Assembly (NCBI RefSeq): GCF_016865255.1
Contig: NZ_CP033381.1
Location: forward strand, 4,154,001-4,218,000
DNA length: 64,000 nt
Reading direction: 5' to 3'
Source: Methylomonas sp. LW13
GTDB lineage: Bacteria; Pseudomonadota; Gammaproteobacteria; Methylococcales; Methylomonadaceae
Shown here: one piece after another, positions 1-7,648 of the stretch
How the letters are laid out: every line of letters starts with the position of its first letter
Position numbering within the stretch: the first letter of the stretch is position 1
Translations under genes and position numbers: made by a program
Notes under the pieces: generated by a model
Databases searched by the model: none
What the model saw: the letters and a program-made list of their open reading frames with translations, nothing else
What the model was told of the DNA's origin: nothing

Positions 1-364
1 GTTTGCCGGCCTTGATGAATAGCTCAGCGCCACCCATGCGCTCGATTTCTTGCACGGTAAGCTGTAACAGTTCTTTTTTGGATAGGGCGTTAATCGCTTC
101 CAGTTTGGCCTGATGGCGGATTGCAAACAGATCGATACCCAACTGCTTGAAAAGATCCTCGCCACCCAAGGCGCAAATTTCATCCTCTGAAAGCGCCATT
201 AATTGCGCCTGATCCAGGTTCAAAATAGTCTTGATGCCTTTCTCGATGTTATCGGCCCAAGCTAGTGCGAGACTTTCCGTTGGGAAGGTTTTGTTTTTAA
301 CGATGCCTTTTAAGCGGACATCGGCGCGGAAGTTGCCGTTGGCTAGAGGTCGGATATATGCCAT
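1..364 (-). CDS. Tyrosine integrase of element A, N-terminal part only (runs off left edge)
   Basis: The reverse strand begins MAYIRPLANGNFRADVRL and continues in frame to the window edge, giving about 121 residues. This is the N-terminal arm-binding and linker region of a tyrosine recombinase; the catalytic domain lies outside the window. It is nearly identical, about 95% by eye, to the first 120 residues of the complete integrase at 50055-51308, and the small upstream gene and tRNA-like flank are duplicated too. The ATG shares one base with the TAA stop of the preceding small gene. It should catalyse site-specific recombination at the tRNA-Lys 3' end. Confidence 0.88.
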   Translation of the reverse strand, partial: MAYIRPLANGNFRADVRLKGIVKNKTFPTESLALAWADNIEKGIKTILNLDQAQLMALSEDEICALGGEDLFKQLGIDLFAIRHQAKLEAINALSKKELLQLTVQEIERMGGAELFIKAGK

Positions 365-756
365 TACACGCCCTCGCCGTTTTGATTGAGTTGGATAGCG
401 ACGTCAGGCGCATTCCGTCGCCTTAGCAGCTCAAGCAGCTGGTCATATTCCGGGCCGGCACCCATGATTTCAGACAATAATTCTTGTCGGCCAGCATCTT
501 GTTCAGATCGGAAATAGGATTTTCGGTGTTCGCCGTGGGCGTTCGGAAAGGTTTGGCAGATATGTAGTAAGACAACATCGTTTTGCGCCTTGGTGGCAAA
601 TAACGGGCTGTGATACTTGCTCTCGGGATCGAACACGCAAAAATATTCGACGTGATAATTCGCGGAAGTTTCTTTGGACTTTTGAGATTCTTGAAAATGT
701 TGCTAGGACAAAACATCGTTTTGTGAGCTTTGAAGGGATAGATTTTGCTGGTTCAT
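364..756 (-). pseudogene. Small integrase-linked protein, broken by an early stop
   Basis: This is the counterpart of the intact 130-codon gene at 51308-51700. Translation from the ATG at 756 gives MNQQNLSLQSSQNDVLS and then meets TAG at 703-705 (codon 18), where the intact copy has GAG. The reading frame stays open afterwards, and a downstream GTG at 634-636 could restart an 90-residue product ending just before the integrase ATG. The function is unknown. Its fixed position next to the integrase in both copies suggests a role in recombination control, which is inference only. The intact copy shows which residue was lost. Confidence 0.75.
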
Positions 757-786
757 TACGCCACCTCATTGGAGCAAATAATGCAG

Positions 787-808
787 AGTGCGCCTAAATT
801 TGCGCCTT
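787..808 (+). repeat. Arm-type integrase site candidate (GCGCC-N7-GCGCC), element A end
   Basis: A 22-bp sequence with two GCGCC half-sites seven bases apart. It recurs almost unchanged at 28237-28258 and 51731-51752, always 70-105 bp from a copy of the tRNA-Lys 3' sequence. This placement fits arm-type binding sites for the shared A/C integrase. It is upstream of the small integrase-linked gene and could also act as its operator. Confidence 0.55.
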
Positions 809-878
809 ACTGCGGTTATGTTGCTTCAACTCGACGGCAATCCAGTTGATAAGCTATTGATTAGCTTAAATTATTCAG

Positions 879-926
879 TGGTGGGTCGTGTGCGATTCGA
901 ACGCACGACCATCGCATTAAAAGTGC
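879..926. repeat. Attachment site copy 1 (48-bp duplicate of tRNA-Lys 3' part)
   Basis: These 48 bp match the 3' part of the tRNA-Lys gene at 51823-51870, covering the anticodon-loop 3' side, T-arm, acceptor and CCA. The sequence diverges immediately after AAAAGTGC, so no complete tRNA is present. It marks the junction of element A (left) and element B (right). Confidence 0.9.
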
Positions 927-1015
927 AATTACGGAATCATAACCAATTGATTTTATTGTAATTTCAATTATCAAATGTCGCGTAATATCCGTACAGCTCA
1001 CAACGAGTCAGAACT

Positions 1016-1036
1016 AAGTCGCGTAAATCTCGCGTA
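1016..1036. repeat. Element B end repeat, left copy
   Basis: A 21-bp sequence containing two CGCGTA half-sites 11 bp apart is repeated exactly at 27994-28014, inside the other end of element B. A further TCGCGTAAT lies at 978-986. Their positions 70-110 bp from the two att copies fit arm-type binding sites of the element B integrase. The rest of 927-1146 shows no gene. Confidence 0.5.
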
Positions 1037-1146
1037 AGATTTTTGCATATTCCTCTATCAAAATTGCAGCAGCACAGCCTGTAGTGCTCGTTCTCATCAT
1101 GAAAATCGTGATATAATATCAATTTTAAAATATATATTTTGTCGAC

Positions 1147-1407
1147 ATGCAACTAACAGCCTCACAACTTCAGTCGAAGCATAAAGTGCTCATTGATGCG
1201 CTCAAACGTGGAGAAACCGTTGAGATCACTTACCACGGCCAAACCCTGGGTATCGTTCATCCCGCTACTCTTACTGTCAATTCACAAGAGCAAGAAGCGG
1301 CAATGAATGAGTTTTTTGGTATGCACCAAGGTTTAGGTATTGCCGATGTGGAAGATGAATTACGCCTTATTCGCAAAGGTCGGCGGAGCCTTTTGAGTGA
1401 TCTTTGA
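1147..1407 (+). CDS. Type II antitoxin, Phd/YefM-like, partner of VapC
   Basis: An 86-residue protein beginning MQLTASQLQSKHKVLIDALK. The N-terminal half has the pattern of Phd/YefM-type antitoxins, including GETVEITYHGQTLGIV, a strand-helix segment that binds DNA. The C-terminal acidic, charged tail (ADVEDELRLIRKGRRS) would wrap the toxin. Its stop overlaps the toxin start at 1397, so the pair is translationally coupled. Such antitoxins neutralise the toxin and repress their own promoter. The subfamily is not certain, but the toxin pairing is clear. Confidence 0.8.
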   Translation: MQLTASQLQSKHKVLIDALKRGETVEITYHGQTLGIVHPATLTVNSQEQEAAMNEFFGMHQGLGIADVEDELRLIRKGRRSLLSDL

Positions 1408-1783
1408 TACCAACATTTTGATTTATGCGGACCGAGGCGTGGCATCAGCCAAAGAGCTGATTATGAGCACACAGCATCGATCAATTTCAGCCGTCACCTA
1501 CATGGAATATGTGCCGTTTTGCCGAAACAAAAAGGAATTGGCAACGTTTGAAAAAATGCTTCAGGCTCTACAGTTCACCATCCGTGAAATTGATCATGGA
1601 ATTTCTTACCATGCTCGGCAATTGGTTCGACAATTTGCACTAAGCCATAGCATGGAGATGGGCGATGCTTTAATTGCCGCAACTGCTATGGCGCACAATG
1701 AATTGTTATGCACCGGCAACATTAAGCACTTCTCGCAAATCACTGGCTTGTTGCTTGACCACTTTCAACCAAACGAGCCCTAA
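1397..1783 (+). CDS. vapC: PIN-domain ribonuclease toxin, VapC family
   Basis: A 128-residue protein starting at GTG 1397, inside the end of the antitoxin gene. It has the PIN-domain signature: an N-terminal FDTNILIYA with the first catalytic Asp, a central Glu in VTYMEYV, and MGDALIAATA with the C-terminal Asp. VapC toxins are Mg-dependent endoribonucleases, many of which cut tRNA or rRNA. Length is normal for the family (about 130). It sits right inside the left end of element B, where a toxin-antitoxin pair could stabilise the island. Confidence 0.88.
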   Translation: MIFDTNILIYADRGVASAKELIMSTQHRSISAVTYMEYVPFCRNKKELATFEKMLQALQFTIREIDHGISYHARQLVRQFALSHSMEMGDALIAATAMAHNELLCTGNIKHFSQITGLLLDHFQPNEP

Positions 1784-2165
1784 ATCGCTCATTTTCAGCT
1801 GTTTCTCTGCCTTTCCGATAGCTCCTTTGTTTTCCACGCATCAGCTATTGCTCATCATGCCGCAGGTCTAACCAGACGCGACGGCCAATTCCAAACAGGC
1901 ATCCGGAGACTGGCCGATAAATCCTGCAGCACGTTAACAGCCAAAGATTCCTAATCCACTATCACCGGCCCAATAAGGTCATTAGTGTCAAGGACGTAAA
2001 ATCAGGGGCTCTCATTGAGCCTGAAACTGATTGAGCCACCTAGAATCAGCAAAATTGCATCAAATTATGAGTAACTGCAAAAAAAGCATTCAGTCTTTTA
2101 ATCGATCAGCCGATAACAACGGCTATATCGCTTTCATTACTTCATAGCCCATCAGAGAGAAACCA
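1784..2165. other. Gap of 382 bp with no recognisable gene
   Basis: No frame on either strand gives a convincing product, and I see no strong terminator or repeat. The segment precedes the lipoprotein gene and presumably holds its promoter. Confidence 0.5.
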
Positions 2166-2636
2166 ATGACCTTTGTACACGCTTTACATACCCTGCTGAC
2201 GTTGACCTTGATTGGCTGTAGTTCCACCCACATGCTCCAGCCGAGCGCACCAATTGATTATCGCGCTGATGCCAGCGTGACAGCTGACCTTGATGTCGGA
2301 AGCAAAATTCAAGGTGAGGCGCAATCAACGCAAATTCTCTGGTTCATTACCTTGGGGCCCAATAAATTCGCAGATGGGGTCAATTTCACCGCTAATGGCA
2401 CTGACCCAATCAGTCAGGTGTTCCGATTCGATCCATTTTTCGCCGTCAAATCTGCCGCAGCCTACGATGCTGTCTCACAAGCCAATGCCGATGTGATTGT
2501 GGGTCCACGCTATATTATTGAAATCGAGGATTACTTCATCTTCAGCAAGACCAAAGCCACGGTAAATGGATACAAAGGTACGATCAAAAAATTTAACAAC
2601 TCATTTCATTTTGATCCATCTAAGCTCGTACGCTGA
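2166..2636 (+). CDS. Predicted lipoprotein of unknown function
   Basis: A 156-residue protein with a short N-terminal signal, LLTLTLIGCSSTHM, whose LIGC looks like a lipobox with lipidated Cys near residue 18. The mature part has no domain I recognise. Centrally it has ITLGPNKFADGVNF, then VGPRYIIEIEDYFIFSKTKATVNGYKGTI near the C-terminus. This resembles small outer-membrane or periplasmic lipoproteins that handle envelope stress, but I cannot assign a family. The ATG follows a GAGAGAAACC ribosome-binding stretch. It stands alone between the toxin-antitoxin genes. Confidence 0.65.
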   Translation: MTFVHALHTLLTLTLIGCSSTHMLQPSAPIDYRADASVTADLDVGSKIQGEAQSTQILWFITLGPNKFADGVNFTANGTDPISQVFRFDPFFAVKSAAAYDAVSQANADVIVGPRYIIEIEDYFIFSKTKATVNGYKGTIKKFNNSFHFDPSKLVR

Positions 2637-2734
2637 ACGCTTTGAAAACAATTACGCAAGGCCTCTACCGGCTTCTTGGATACAGCGTTTCACAAAAGCC
2701 GACGTATCAAAAAAACACGCATGAACTTACCCGG

Positions 2735-2887
2735 TTATGCGTTTGACTCGCGCTCTTGCAGGATCAATTGGCTGACCACCACTCCATCCTGCACTAAAGG
2801 TTGAGCCTTTCGTCGTTTCCATGAAGGCACATCCACCATCACCGGAACGATGTCAGCGATGGGTTTGCCATTGCGAATAAGCCAGAC
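2735..2887 (-). pseudogene. C-terminal remnant of a Phd-type antitoxin
   Basis: In the reverse frame ending at TAA 2735-2737 the reading is VWLIRNGKPIADIVPVM, then a basic PSWKRRKA and QLILQERESNA. The RNGKPIADIVPV segment is the standard core of Phd antitoxins (NGKPVAVIVP). The N-terminal third is missing: upstream sequence switches to a DUF1993 gene in another frame. It is a truncated antitoxin joined by recombination to the end of that gene. Confidence 0.65.
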
Positions 2888-3272
2888 CTTTAAATTCCAC
2901 CGTTTTATCGTGCATCAGCAGAACAATGATCTTCCCTTCAGTCTCGTCAATTTGCTCGGCTTTAAAGGATTTAAGGAGGGCAATTGTCTTATCGATTCGG
3001 GCCAACAACTCAGCAAAGGTTGATTCATTATCGTCGTACTTGGGCGGTTCTAAACCGGCCAGACGCGACACCGCCCCCTTGGCTACATCGGTGGGTATTT
3101 GCACCTGCCGTGATAGTGGAAACATATCCGAGTAAAGCCTGGCATGGACCAACACGGACGGATCAATTTTCTTGGCTTCTGCATGGCTCGCCGCTTTTTC
3201 GAGGATGACTCGTAAATTGGTCAAGCTGTGAATAATGGGCGGAACAGTCACTGCATACATTGAGTTGGACAT
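2853..3272 (-). CDS. DUF1993 family protein, C-terminally truncated
   Basis: The protein starts at ATG 3272 (MSNSMYAVTVPPIIHSL), preceded by AGGAG at good spacing; longer upstream starts lack this. The first about 115 residues follow DUF1993, a four-helix DinB-like fold of unknown function, including PSVLVHARLYSDMFPLSRQVQ and a QI-xx-A helix. The family is usually about 170 residues and ends in a histidine-containing helix, which is missing here. The last residues (GLAYSQWQTHR) come from antitoxin DNA read out of frame. It is therefore a hybrid 3' end and perhaps non-functional. Confidence 0.7.
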   Translation of the reverse strand: MSNSMYAVTVPPIIHSLTNLRVILEKAASHAEAKKIDPSVLVHARLYSDMFPLSRQVQIPTDVAKGAVSRLAGLEPPKYDDNESTFAELLARIDKTIALLKSFKAEQIDETEGKIIVLLMHDKTVEFKGLAYSQWQTHR

Positions 3273-3553
3273 GATCATTTCTCCTGAAAGCATTGTTCCA
3301 ACCAGAGTAACCGAAGAGACGACAGGCGATCTGGATTTGGCATTTTGCGAAGCGTTCAGCTGTTTTTTCAACAACCAATACATAGTGAATTACCGGAATG
3401 CAACAGAGCATGACGAAGCACCACCAAAACGCGTTAATTTCACGCAAGAACTCCAGGTCATACTGCCAAAAATGCCTGGTCAAATTCATGGCGTTGACAA
3501 TAATTGGCAAATATTGTCATGATGTCCTGTCAGATTTTTATTGAGACCGCGTC

Positions 3554-3805
3554 ATGGCAACTATGAATATTTCACTACCCGACCCTATGCGTGATTGGGT
3601 TCAAACTCAGATTCAAGACGGCAAATACTCTAGCAGCAGTGATTATGTGCGAGACCTGATACGCCGAGACCAAGAGACACGCCAACAACAACAAGTCCTA
3701 CAAGCCGCCATCACCGAAGGCTTAAAAAGCGGTATCAGCAACCGCTCAATGGATGATGTATTGAGAGAGGCCCAAGCGAGACTGGCTGCTCTGAATGCAA
3801 ATTAA
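3554..3805 (+). CDS. parD: ParD-like antitoxin
   Basis: An 83-residue protein with an N-terminal ribbon-helix-helix, MNISLPDPMRDWVQTQIQDG followed by YSSSSDYVRDLIRRDQE. This is the classic ParD/CopG arrangement for dimeric DNA binding. The C-terminal helix would mask the toxin. Its end overlaps the ParE start by 11 bases, which couples their translation. It should repress its own promoter and neutralise ParE. Confidence 0.92.
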   Translation: MATMNISLPDPMRDWVQTQIQDGKYSSSSDYVRDLIRRDQETRQQQQVLQAAITEGLKSGISNRSMDDVLREAQARLAALNAN

Positions 3806-4082
3806 AAAAACTGTTCTTGCCGATGAAGACCTCATCGACATCTACTTGTATGGCAGTCAAAACTTTGGACAATCTCAAGCAGAAAGTTACTTTGCTGAAC
3901 TCAATCAAGCATTTTCATTCTTAGCTGACAATCCCTGGGTAGCAAACGAGCGTCCGGAATTCGTACCACCTGTTCGCATTCATCCTCATGGCAAACATCT
4001 AATTGTTTACACTGTCGAAGACGACTTTCTATTGATTGTTCGCGTTTTACACCAACGTATGGATATTAAACAGCACATCTAG
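3795..4082 (+). CDS. parE: ParE-like toxin
   Basis: A 95-residue RelE/ParE-superfamily toxin. The N-terminus (ADEDLIDIYLYGSQNFGQSQAE cut short here) is the two-helix hairpin of ParE, followed by FLADNPWVANERPEF and the C-terminal strand block VRIHPHGKHLIVYTVEDD and VLHQRMD. Members of this branch usually poison DNA gyrase rather than cleave mRNA. The final HQRMDIKQHI matches family ends, so it looks intact. It pairs with the upstream ParD. Confidence 0.92.
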   Translation: MQIKKTVLADEDLIDIYLYGSQNFGQSQAESYFAELNQAFSFLADNPWVANERPEFVPPVRIHPHGKHLIVYTVEDDFLLIVRVLHQRMDIKQHI

Positions 4083-4197
4083 CTGACTAGACTTGGTTAG
4101 CTCCCTCAGTTAATCTGGATTTCAGCCGAAATAACTGCTTCTTGATTACAGCGAATCGCACCGACATTGGCACCAACCCTGGATCGTTATATTGTCG

Positions 4198-4328
4198 TTA
4201 TAGATTTCGCCCATAATCCATACGCTCGTGGAGCATGCGGGAAACGAGGATGGCATTTACAGCAATTCGGTAAATAATGATGTGCCGTCCAGCCGGAAAT
4301 ATTCGATGCTCTTGCGAAAGCTCAACCA
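4198..4328 (-). pseudogene. Degenerate ParE toxin, C-terminal fragment
   Basis: The reverse frame ending at TAA 4198-4200 reads PAGRHIIIYRIAVNAILV and then RMLHERMDYGRNL, the C-terminal strands of a ParE toxin. In another frame just upstream NPQMGIAW, typical of the middle of ParE, is visible, so the gene was frameshifted. Recognisable traces extend to about 4440. It is unrelated in sequence detail to the intact ParE next door, so it is not a simple duplication. Confidence 0.6.
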
Positions 4329-4456
4329 TGCTATGCCCATCTGCGGATTTTGTTGGAGGTCGGCAAGGCTTCATCGATTACAGCCCTATACGCGTACAGC
4401 ATTTTCTCGATGAGTATCATTGATGATGAGTCGAAGGAAAAATAGCTCAGCCAATT

Positions 4457-5731
4457 TTATTTGAAAATGGAGGTTTGCTTTGATGGCTCAATTATATCCG
4501 AAAGCTTATAAACTTTATTTGTTCGCTTTTTAACACCGTCTTTGGACTGGATAATGACATCTTTTGAAGAATGTAACTGCCGTACAGCCTCCATTAAATG
4601 GTATTCTGCAGCTGTAGAATTTGTAACGCAGCTTTGAAACAACTCAGCTAACTGTATTGGCTTGTCTTGTTGAAATACAATTTGACCAAAATGCTCACTT
4701 ACACCTTCAATGCAGGCTTCTTTTGATCCTGCCCCTGAAAATTCAAAAGTCTGTTGCCCAGTATAATTACTATCATTGTTCGCGTCATAACCTAGGACAA
4801 ATACTCCAGGCTCTAATTCATGTCCGAATTCTGTAGCGTGTGCCCAGTGCAAGGATTTCATAACTGCATGAGCTCGATATGTATTTGAAAGATGGATTAG
4901 CCAATAACCCCAAGTATTTTCTCCAAACGGCTTTACGAAAAATAGCGTCATAAATTTCGCGCCAGTCTCGTGTTTGATTCCGTTAGCAAGATACTTCTGA
5001 AGAATCCTCCGCCATTCGCGACGATGAGTGGCTTTAAGCGATTTCAAATCTTCCCAAGGAATATATTTATCAAGACCAATATTCATCAGTGCTTTACGGT
5101 TGGATGAATGGTCTGACAAATACGTGGTCAAGTTATCGACATTAAAAGTCATGACAACTTCAGCCCCTTTAACACTAGTTAGGATGTTAGATACATCAGT
5201 TAAAGGAACGTCCTTATAACTATATTGATCTAGTATAAAGAGCGCCCGCTCTCCTCTTTTTTGTTCCTTAATATTTTGAACAATAGATGGAAGCGATTTT
5301 AGGAATTCATTTGTGATAATTTTAGTTTTTTGATAATCTTCCGAATCAATTTTATTTTCTTCGCACTTTGCCTTCAGCCAATGCTGCAAATGATTGGTTG
5401 TATCAGGCAAAATATCAACGAAGTAATAATTAACATTGACATGACGTGGATTCCGTCTTCCTAGATTAAGTTGCATACGAGCTTCACGAACTGCTCGCAT
5501 CACCAATACTGGCGAACCATCTGCCAACATTTCGCCTTCAGTCCGGTAACATCCTCCACCACAAAAGCCATCAATAATGGATAGCCTCAATTCGGGTATA
5601 TTTGCCTGAGCCATGAGTGTCAAAATATATTGTTTGACATACTCTTCGACAATTAAATGTTTTGTTTGGCTATGCCTATCAAGCAATGGTGGTGGAGAGC
5701 CAATTTGCCAAAAATATTTTTCGTCTGTCAT
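4457..5731 (-). CDS. tcmP: Three-Cys-motif partner protein TcmP
   Basis: A 424-residue protein from ATG 5731 (MTDEKYFWQIGSPPPLLDRH). It matches the TcmP family, named for regular co-occurrence with the Gp37/Gp68 (DUF5131) three-Cys-motif protein. Near residue 50 it has IIDGFCGGGCY, like a methyltransferase motif I loop, then ADGSPVLVMRAV and FILDQYSY. The reaction is unknown. A longer start would use bases from the adjacent IS. Removing the IS restores the partner stop TAG, eight bases, then this ATG, so the pair was originally coupled. The IS now separates it from its upstream promoter. The region is AT-rich relative to neighbours. Confidence 0.85.
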   Translation of the reverse strand: MTDEKYFWQIGSPPPLLDRHSQTKHLIVEEYVKQYILTLMAQANIPELRLSIIDGFCGGGCYRTEGEMLADGSPVLVMRAVREARMQLNLGRRNPRHVNVNYYFVDILPDTTNHLQHWLKAKCEENKIDSEDYQKTKIITNEFLKSLPSIVQNIKEQKRGERALFILDQYSYKDVPLTDVSNILTSVKGAEVVMTFNVDNLTTYLSDHSSNRKALMNIGLDKYIPWEDLKSLKATHRREWRRILQKYLANGIKHETGAKFMTLFFVKPFGENTWGYWLIHLSNTYRAHAVMKSLHWAHATEFGHELEPGVFVLGYDANNDSNYTGQQTFEFSGAGSKEACIEGVSEHFGQIVFQQDKPIQLAELFQSCVTNSTAAEYHLMEAVRQLHSSKDVIIQSKDGVKKRTNKVYKLSDIIEPSKQTSIFK

Positions 5732-5742
5732 TACACTGACTA

Positions 5743-6594
5743 GGGGCTGTTGCCGTTTTACATGGGTAACCAAATAAAAGCGCAGGCCAAAGCGACAACG
5801 CCTTCAAAATTGCGTTTCAATTTGTCATATCGCGTCGCGATGGCTCTGAAATGTTTCAATCGCGCAAAGACATTTTCAACGAGGTGGCGATATTGGTAGA
5901 GGCACCAATCCATTCCGTCATTCCCGACGATTGAATTTTGTTTTCTAGGAATGATAGGGACACTCCCTTTCTCTCGAATTTGAATCCGTAGAGGTTCACT
6001 GTCATAGCCTTTGTCAGCGACCGTGTAGTCAGCCAAAGGCAGTTTAGCCACTAATTCCGGCGCTTCTTTGCAGTCATGGACTTCACCACCGGTGATCGAG
6101 AAATGAATAGGCAGCCCACAGGCATCAACGGCCATATGGATTTTCGTGGTGTTACCCGCAACGGATTTCCCAATCGCGGCATCCTGTTCATGAGCCGCAC
6201 CACTACTATGCTGATGCGCTTTCACGATACTGCCGTCAATAAAGGTCCATTCCAAATCCGGTGCCACAACCAGGCCTCGAAAGATGCCCATCAGTTTTTC
6301 TTGCAGTGACCACGCATTAAACCGTTTGTAGACTGCATTCCACTTACCAAACGTGGCAGGCAGGTCTCGCCAGGGGCAGCCGACTCGCATGCGATAAAAA
6401 ATCCCTTCTACCGTTTGCCTGAGCGAAGGCTTGTCATAAATCCCCAGGCTTAACAGGATGGCTTTGAATTTATTCCAGTATGCGTCCGTAAACATTTGTC
6501 GCGGCATAGCTCACTTGTCTTCTGATTGAAAAATCAATCAATGAGGCAGAGCCGTTCGATTTCAAGGCTATCGTTTCAAAATGGCAACAGCCCC
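5743..6594 (-). mobile_element. IS5-family insertion sequence (IS427-like group), 852 bp
   Basis: The ends are imperfect inverted repeats, GGGGCTGTTGCCGTTTT at the left and the complement of GGGGCTGTTGCCATTTT at the right. It is flanked by a 2-bp TA target duplication (5741-5742 and 6595-6596). The element carries a single transposase gene. It landed in the short gap between the DUF5131 and tcmP genes without changing either coding sequence: the DUF5131 stop TAG is re-created at the junction. Confidence 0.9.
5758..6507 (-). CDS. IS5-family DDE transposase
   Basis: A 249-residue single-frame transposase. The N-terminal domain has FYRMRVGCPWRDLP, typical of the DUF4096 region of IS5 relatives. 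The DDE residues are visible as FIDGSIVKAHQ (D), VADKGYDSEPLR (D) and RHLVENVFARLKHFR (E with the downstream K/R). Length and motifs look complete, so the copy may be active. It moves the surrounding IS by cut-and-paste or copy-out. Confidence 0.93.
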   Translation of the reverse strand: MPRQMFTDAYWNKFKAILLSLGIYDKPSLRQTVEGIFYRMRVGCPWRDLPATFGKWNAVYKRFNAWSLQEKLMGIFRGLVVAPDLEWTFIDGSIVKAHQHSSGAAHEQDAAIGKSVAGNTTKIHMAVDACGLPIHFSITGGEVHDCKEAPELVAKLPLADYTVADKGYDSEPLRIQIREKGSVPIIPRKQNSIVGNDGMDWCLYQYRHLVENVFARLKHFRAIATRYDKLKRNFEGVVALACAFIWLPM

Positions 6595-7331
6595 TATTGG
6601 ATTACTGGCATAGCATCCCATGTGCGGCCATTTAGCTCTCGGCCATTCTCTTTTTTGGCTCTTTTTTTTCCATCGACGCCCCATCCACCCCATTGTTTAA
6701 AAAAGAAGGCAACATTTTCCGCTTCACATTTCACTCTGATTTCATCAACCCATTCTTTTTTCATAGGGCGAGCTTTCGGCCCGGATTCACCACCTACAAT
6801 TACCCAATGAATCCCTCTAAGGTCAATATCACTTACACTTTCAAGTAATGGTTCGACGGATAAAAAACGTATATTAGCATCCACTTGGCGCAAACTATCA
6901 ATTCTAGGGAGGCCAAAAGAGCGATCTTCAACGGAAACACCTAGCCATACATTTTCAGGACATAACCTGTCAGAAAAATATCTTGGTAGCCTGTCTGCTC
7001 TTTTGGTCAAGATTTGAAAAGTATGTTGAGGTGATTTACGTATGACCGAAAATACTTCATCGAGAAAATCATCTGAAATATCCTCGTGAAAAAGATCGCT
7101 CATAGAATTAACAAAGTAGACAGTTGGTTTTTTTCTTTTTAGTGGCTGCGATAATCTATAAGGGTGAGTTGTAAGCTGAAAGCCGTTCGCATACCCCTGA
7201 GCTCCCATTGCTTTTAATCTACCGGCCATAAGTTCTGCATAACAGTGCTTGCAACCGGGCGATATTTTTGTGCACCCGGAAGTTGGGTTCCAAGTTTGTT
7301 CTGTCCATTCTATGCGTGATTTAGCACTCAT
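6594..7331 (-). CDS. DUF5131 (phage Gp37/Gp68) family protein with three-Cys motif
   Basis: A 245-residue protein starting at ATG 7331 (MSAKSRIEWTEQTWNP). The N-terminus carries GCTKISPGCKHCYAE, a C-x6-C-x2-C cluster that resembles a radical-SAM iron-sulfur site. Later parts include YFVNSMSDLFHE, ILTKRADR, NVWLGVSVED and WVIVGGESGP, all conserved in Gp37/Gp68 proteins. The activity has not been established to my knowledge. Its regular partner TcmP follows downstream beyond an IS. The stop TAG uses the first bases at the IS boundary, matching the original stop. It sits about 320 bp downstream of the Res-like gene. Confidence 0.85.
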   Translation of the reverse strand: MSAKSRIEWTEQTWNPTSGCTKISPGCKHCYAELMAGRLKAMGAQGYANGFQLTTHPYRLSQPLKRKKPTVYFVNSMSDLFHEDISDDFLDEVFSVIRKSPQHTFQILTKRADRLPRYFSDRLCPENVWLGVSVEDRSFGLPRIDSLRQVDANIRFLSVEPLLESVSDIDLRGIHWVIVGGESGPKARPMKKEWVDEIRVKCEAENVAFFFKQWGGWGVDGKKRAKKENGRELNGRTWDAMPVIQ

Positions 7332-7375
7332 TCTCTTTGTCAAAAACCAATCAATGCGATAAAGTATAACAGCGT

Positions 7376-7614
7376 CAGGTACTGAGTTTAGCAATTGCCT
7401 TCTGCCAAGTCGAAATCGAACCAACGTTAACACCTAGTTTTCGGCTTTCAAAAAGCCAATACAACACATAACAGCTATCGACAGTCCACCAGATCGCCAC
7501 CAGCATCAACGGGAACTATTTCCACCTACGTTCGACCATGAAATGCATCAACCAACTGGCGGTTAAATAAGCAAACAGCGCGATAATCAGGCTGATTGCA
7601 ATCAGCCTAATCAC
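7376..7614 (-). pseudogene. Small two-helix membrane protein interrupted by an in-frame TAG
   Basis: From GTG 7614 the reverse frame reads a hydrophobic helix, IRLIAISLIIALFAYLTASW, then MVERRWK and TAG at 7516-7518. The same frame continues with a second hydrophobic stretch, FPLMLVAIWWTVDSCYVLYW, and FESRKLGVNV before TGA near 7376. The whole would be a two-transmembrane protein of about 79 residues. Either it is a pseudogene with a nonsense mutation or only the first half is made. Confidence 0.4.
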
Positions 7615-7648
7615 TCTCTAACTGCTAAGGTATCCGTTGTTTTTCGTC

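Noticed and set aside
879-926. A second tRNA-Lys gene
   Set aside because: Only the 3' 48 bases match; the D-arm and acceptor 5' strand are absent, likewise at 28085.
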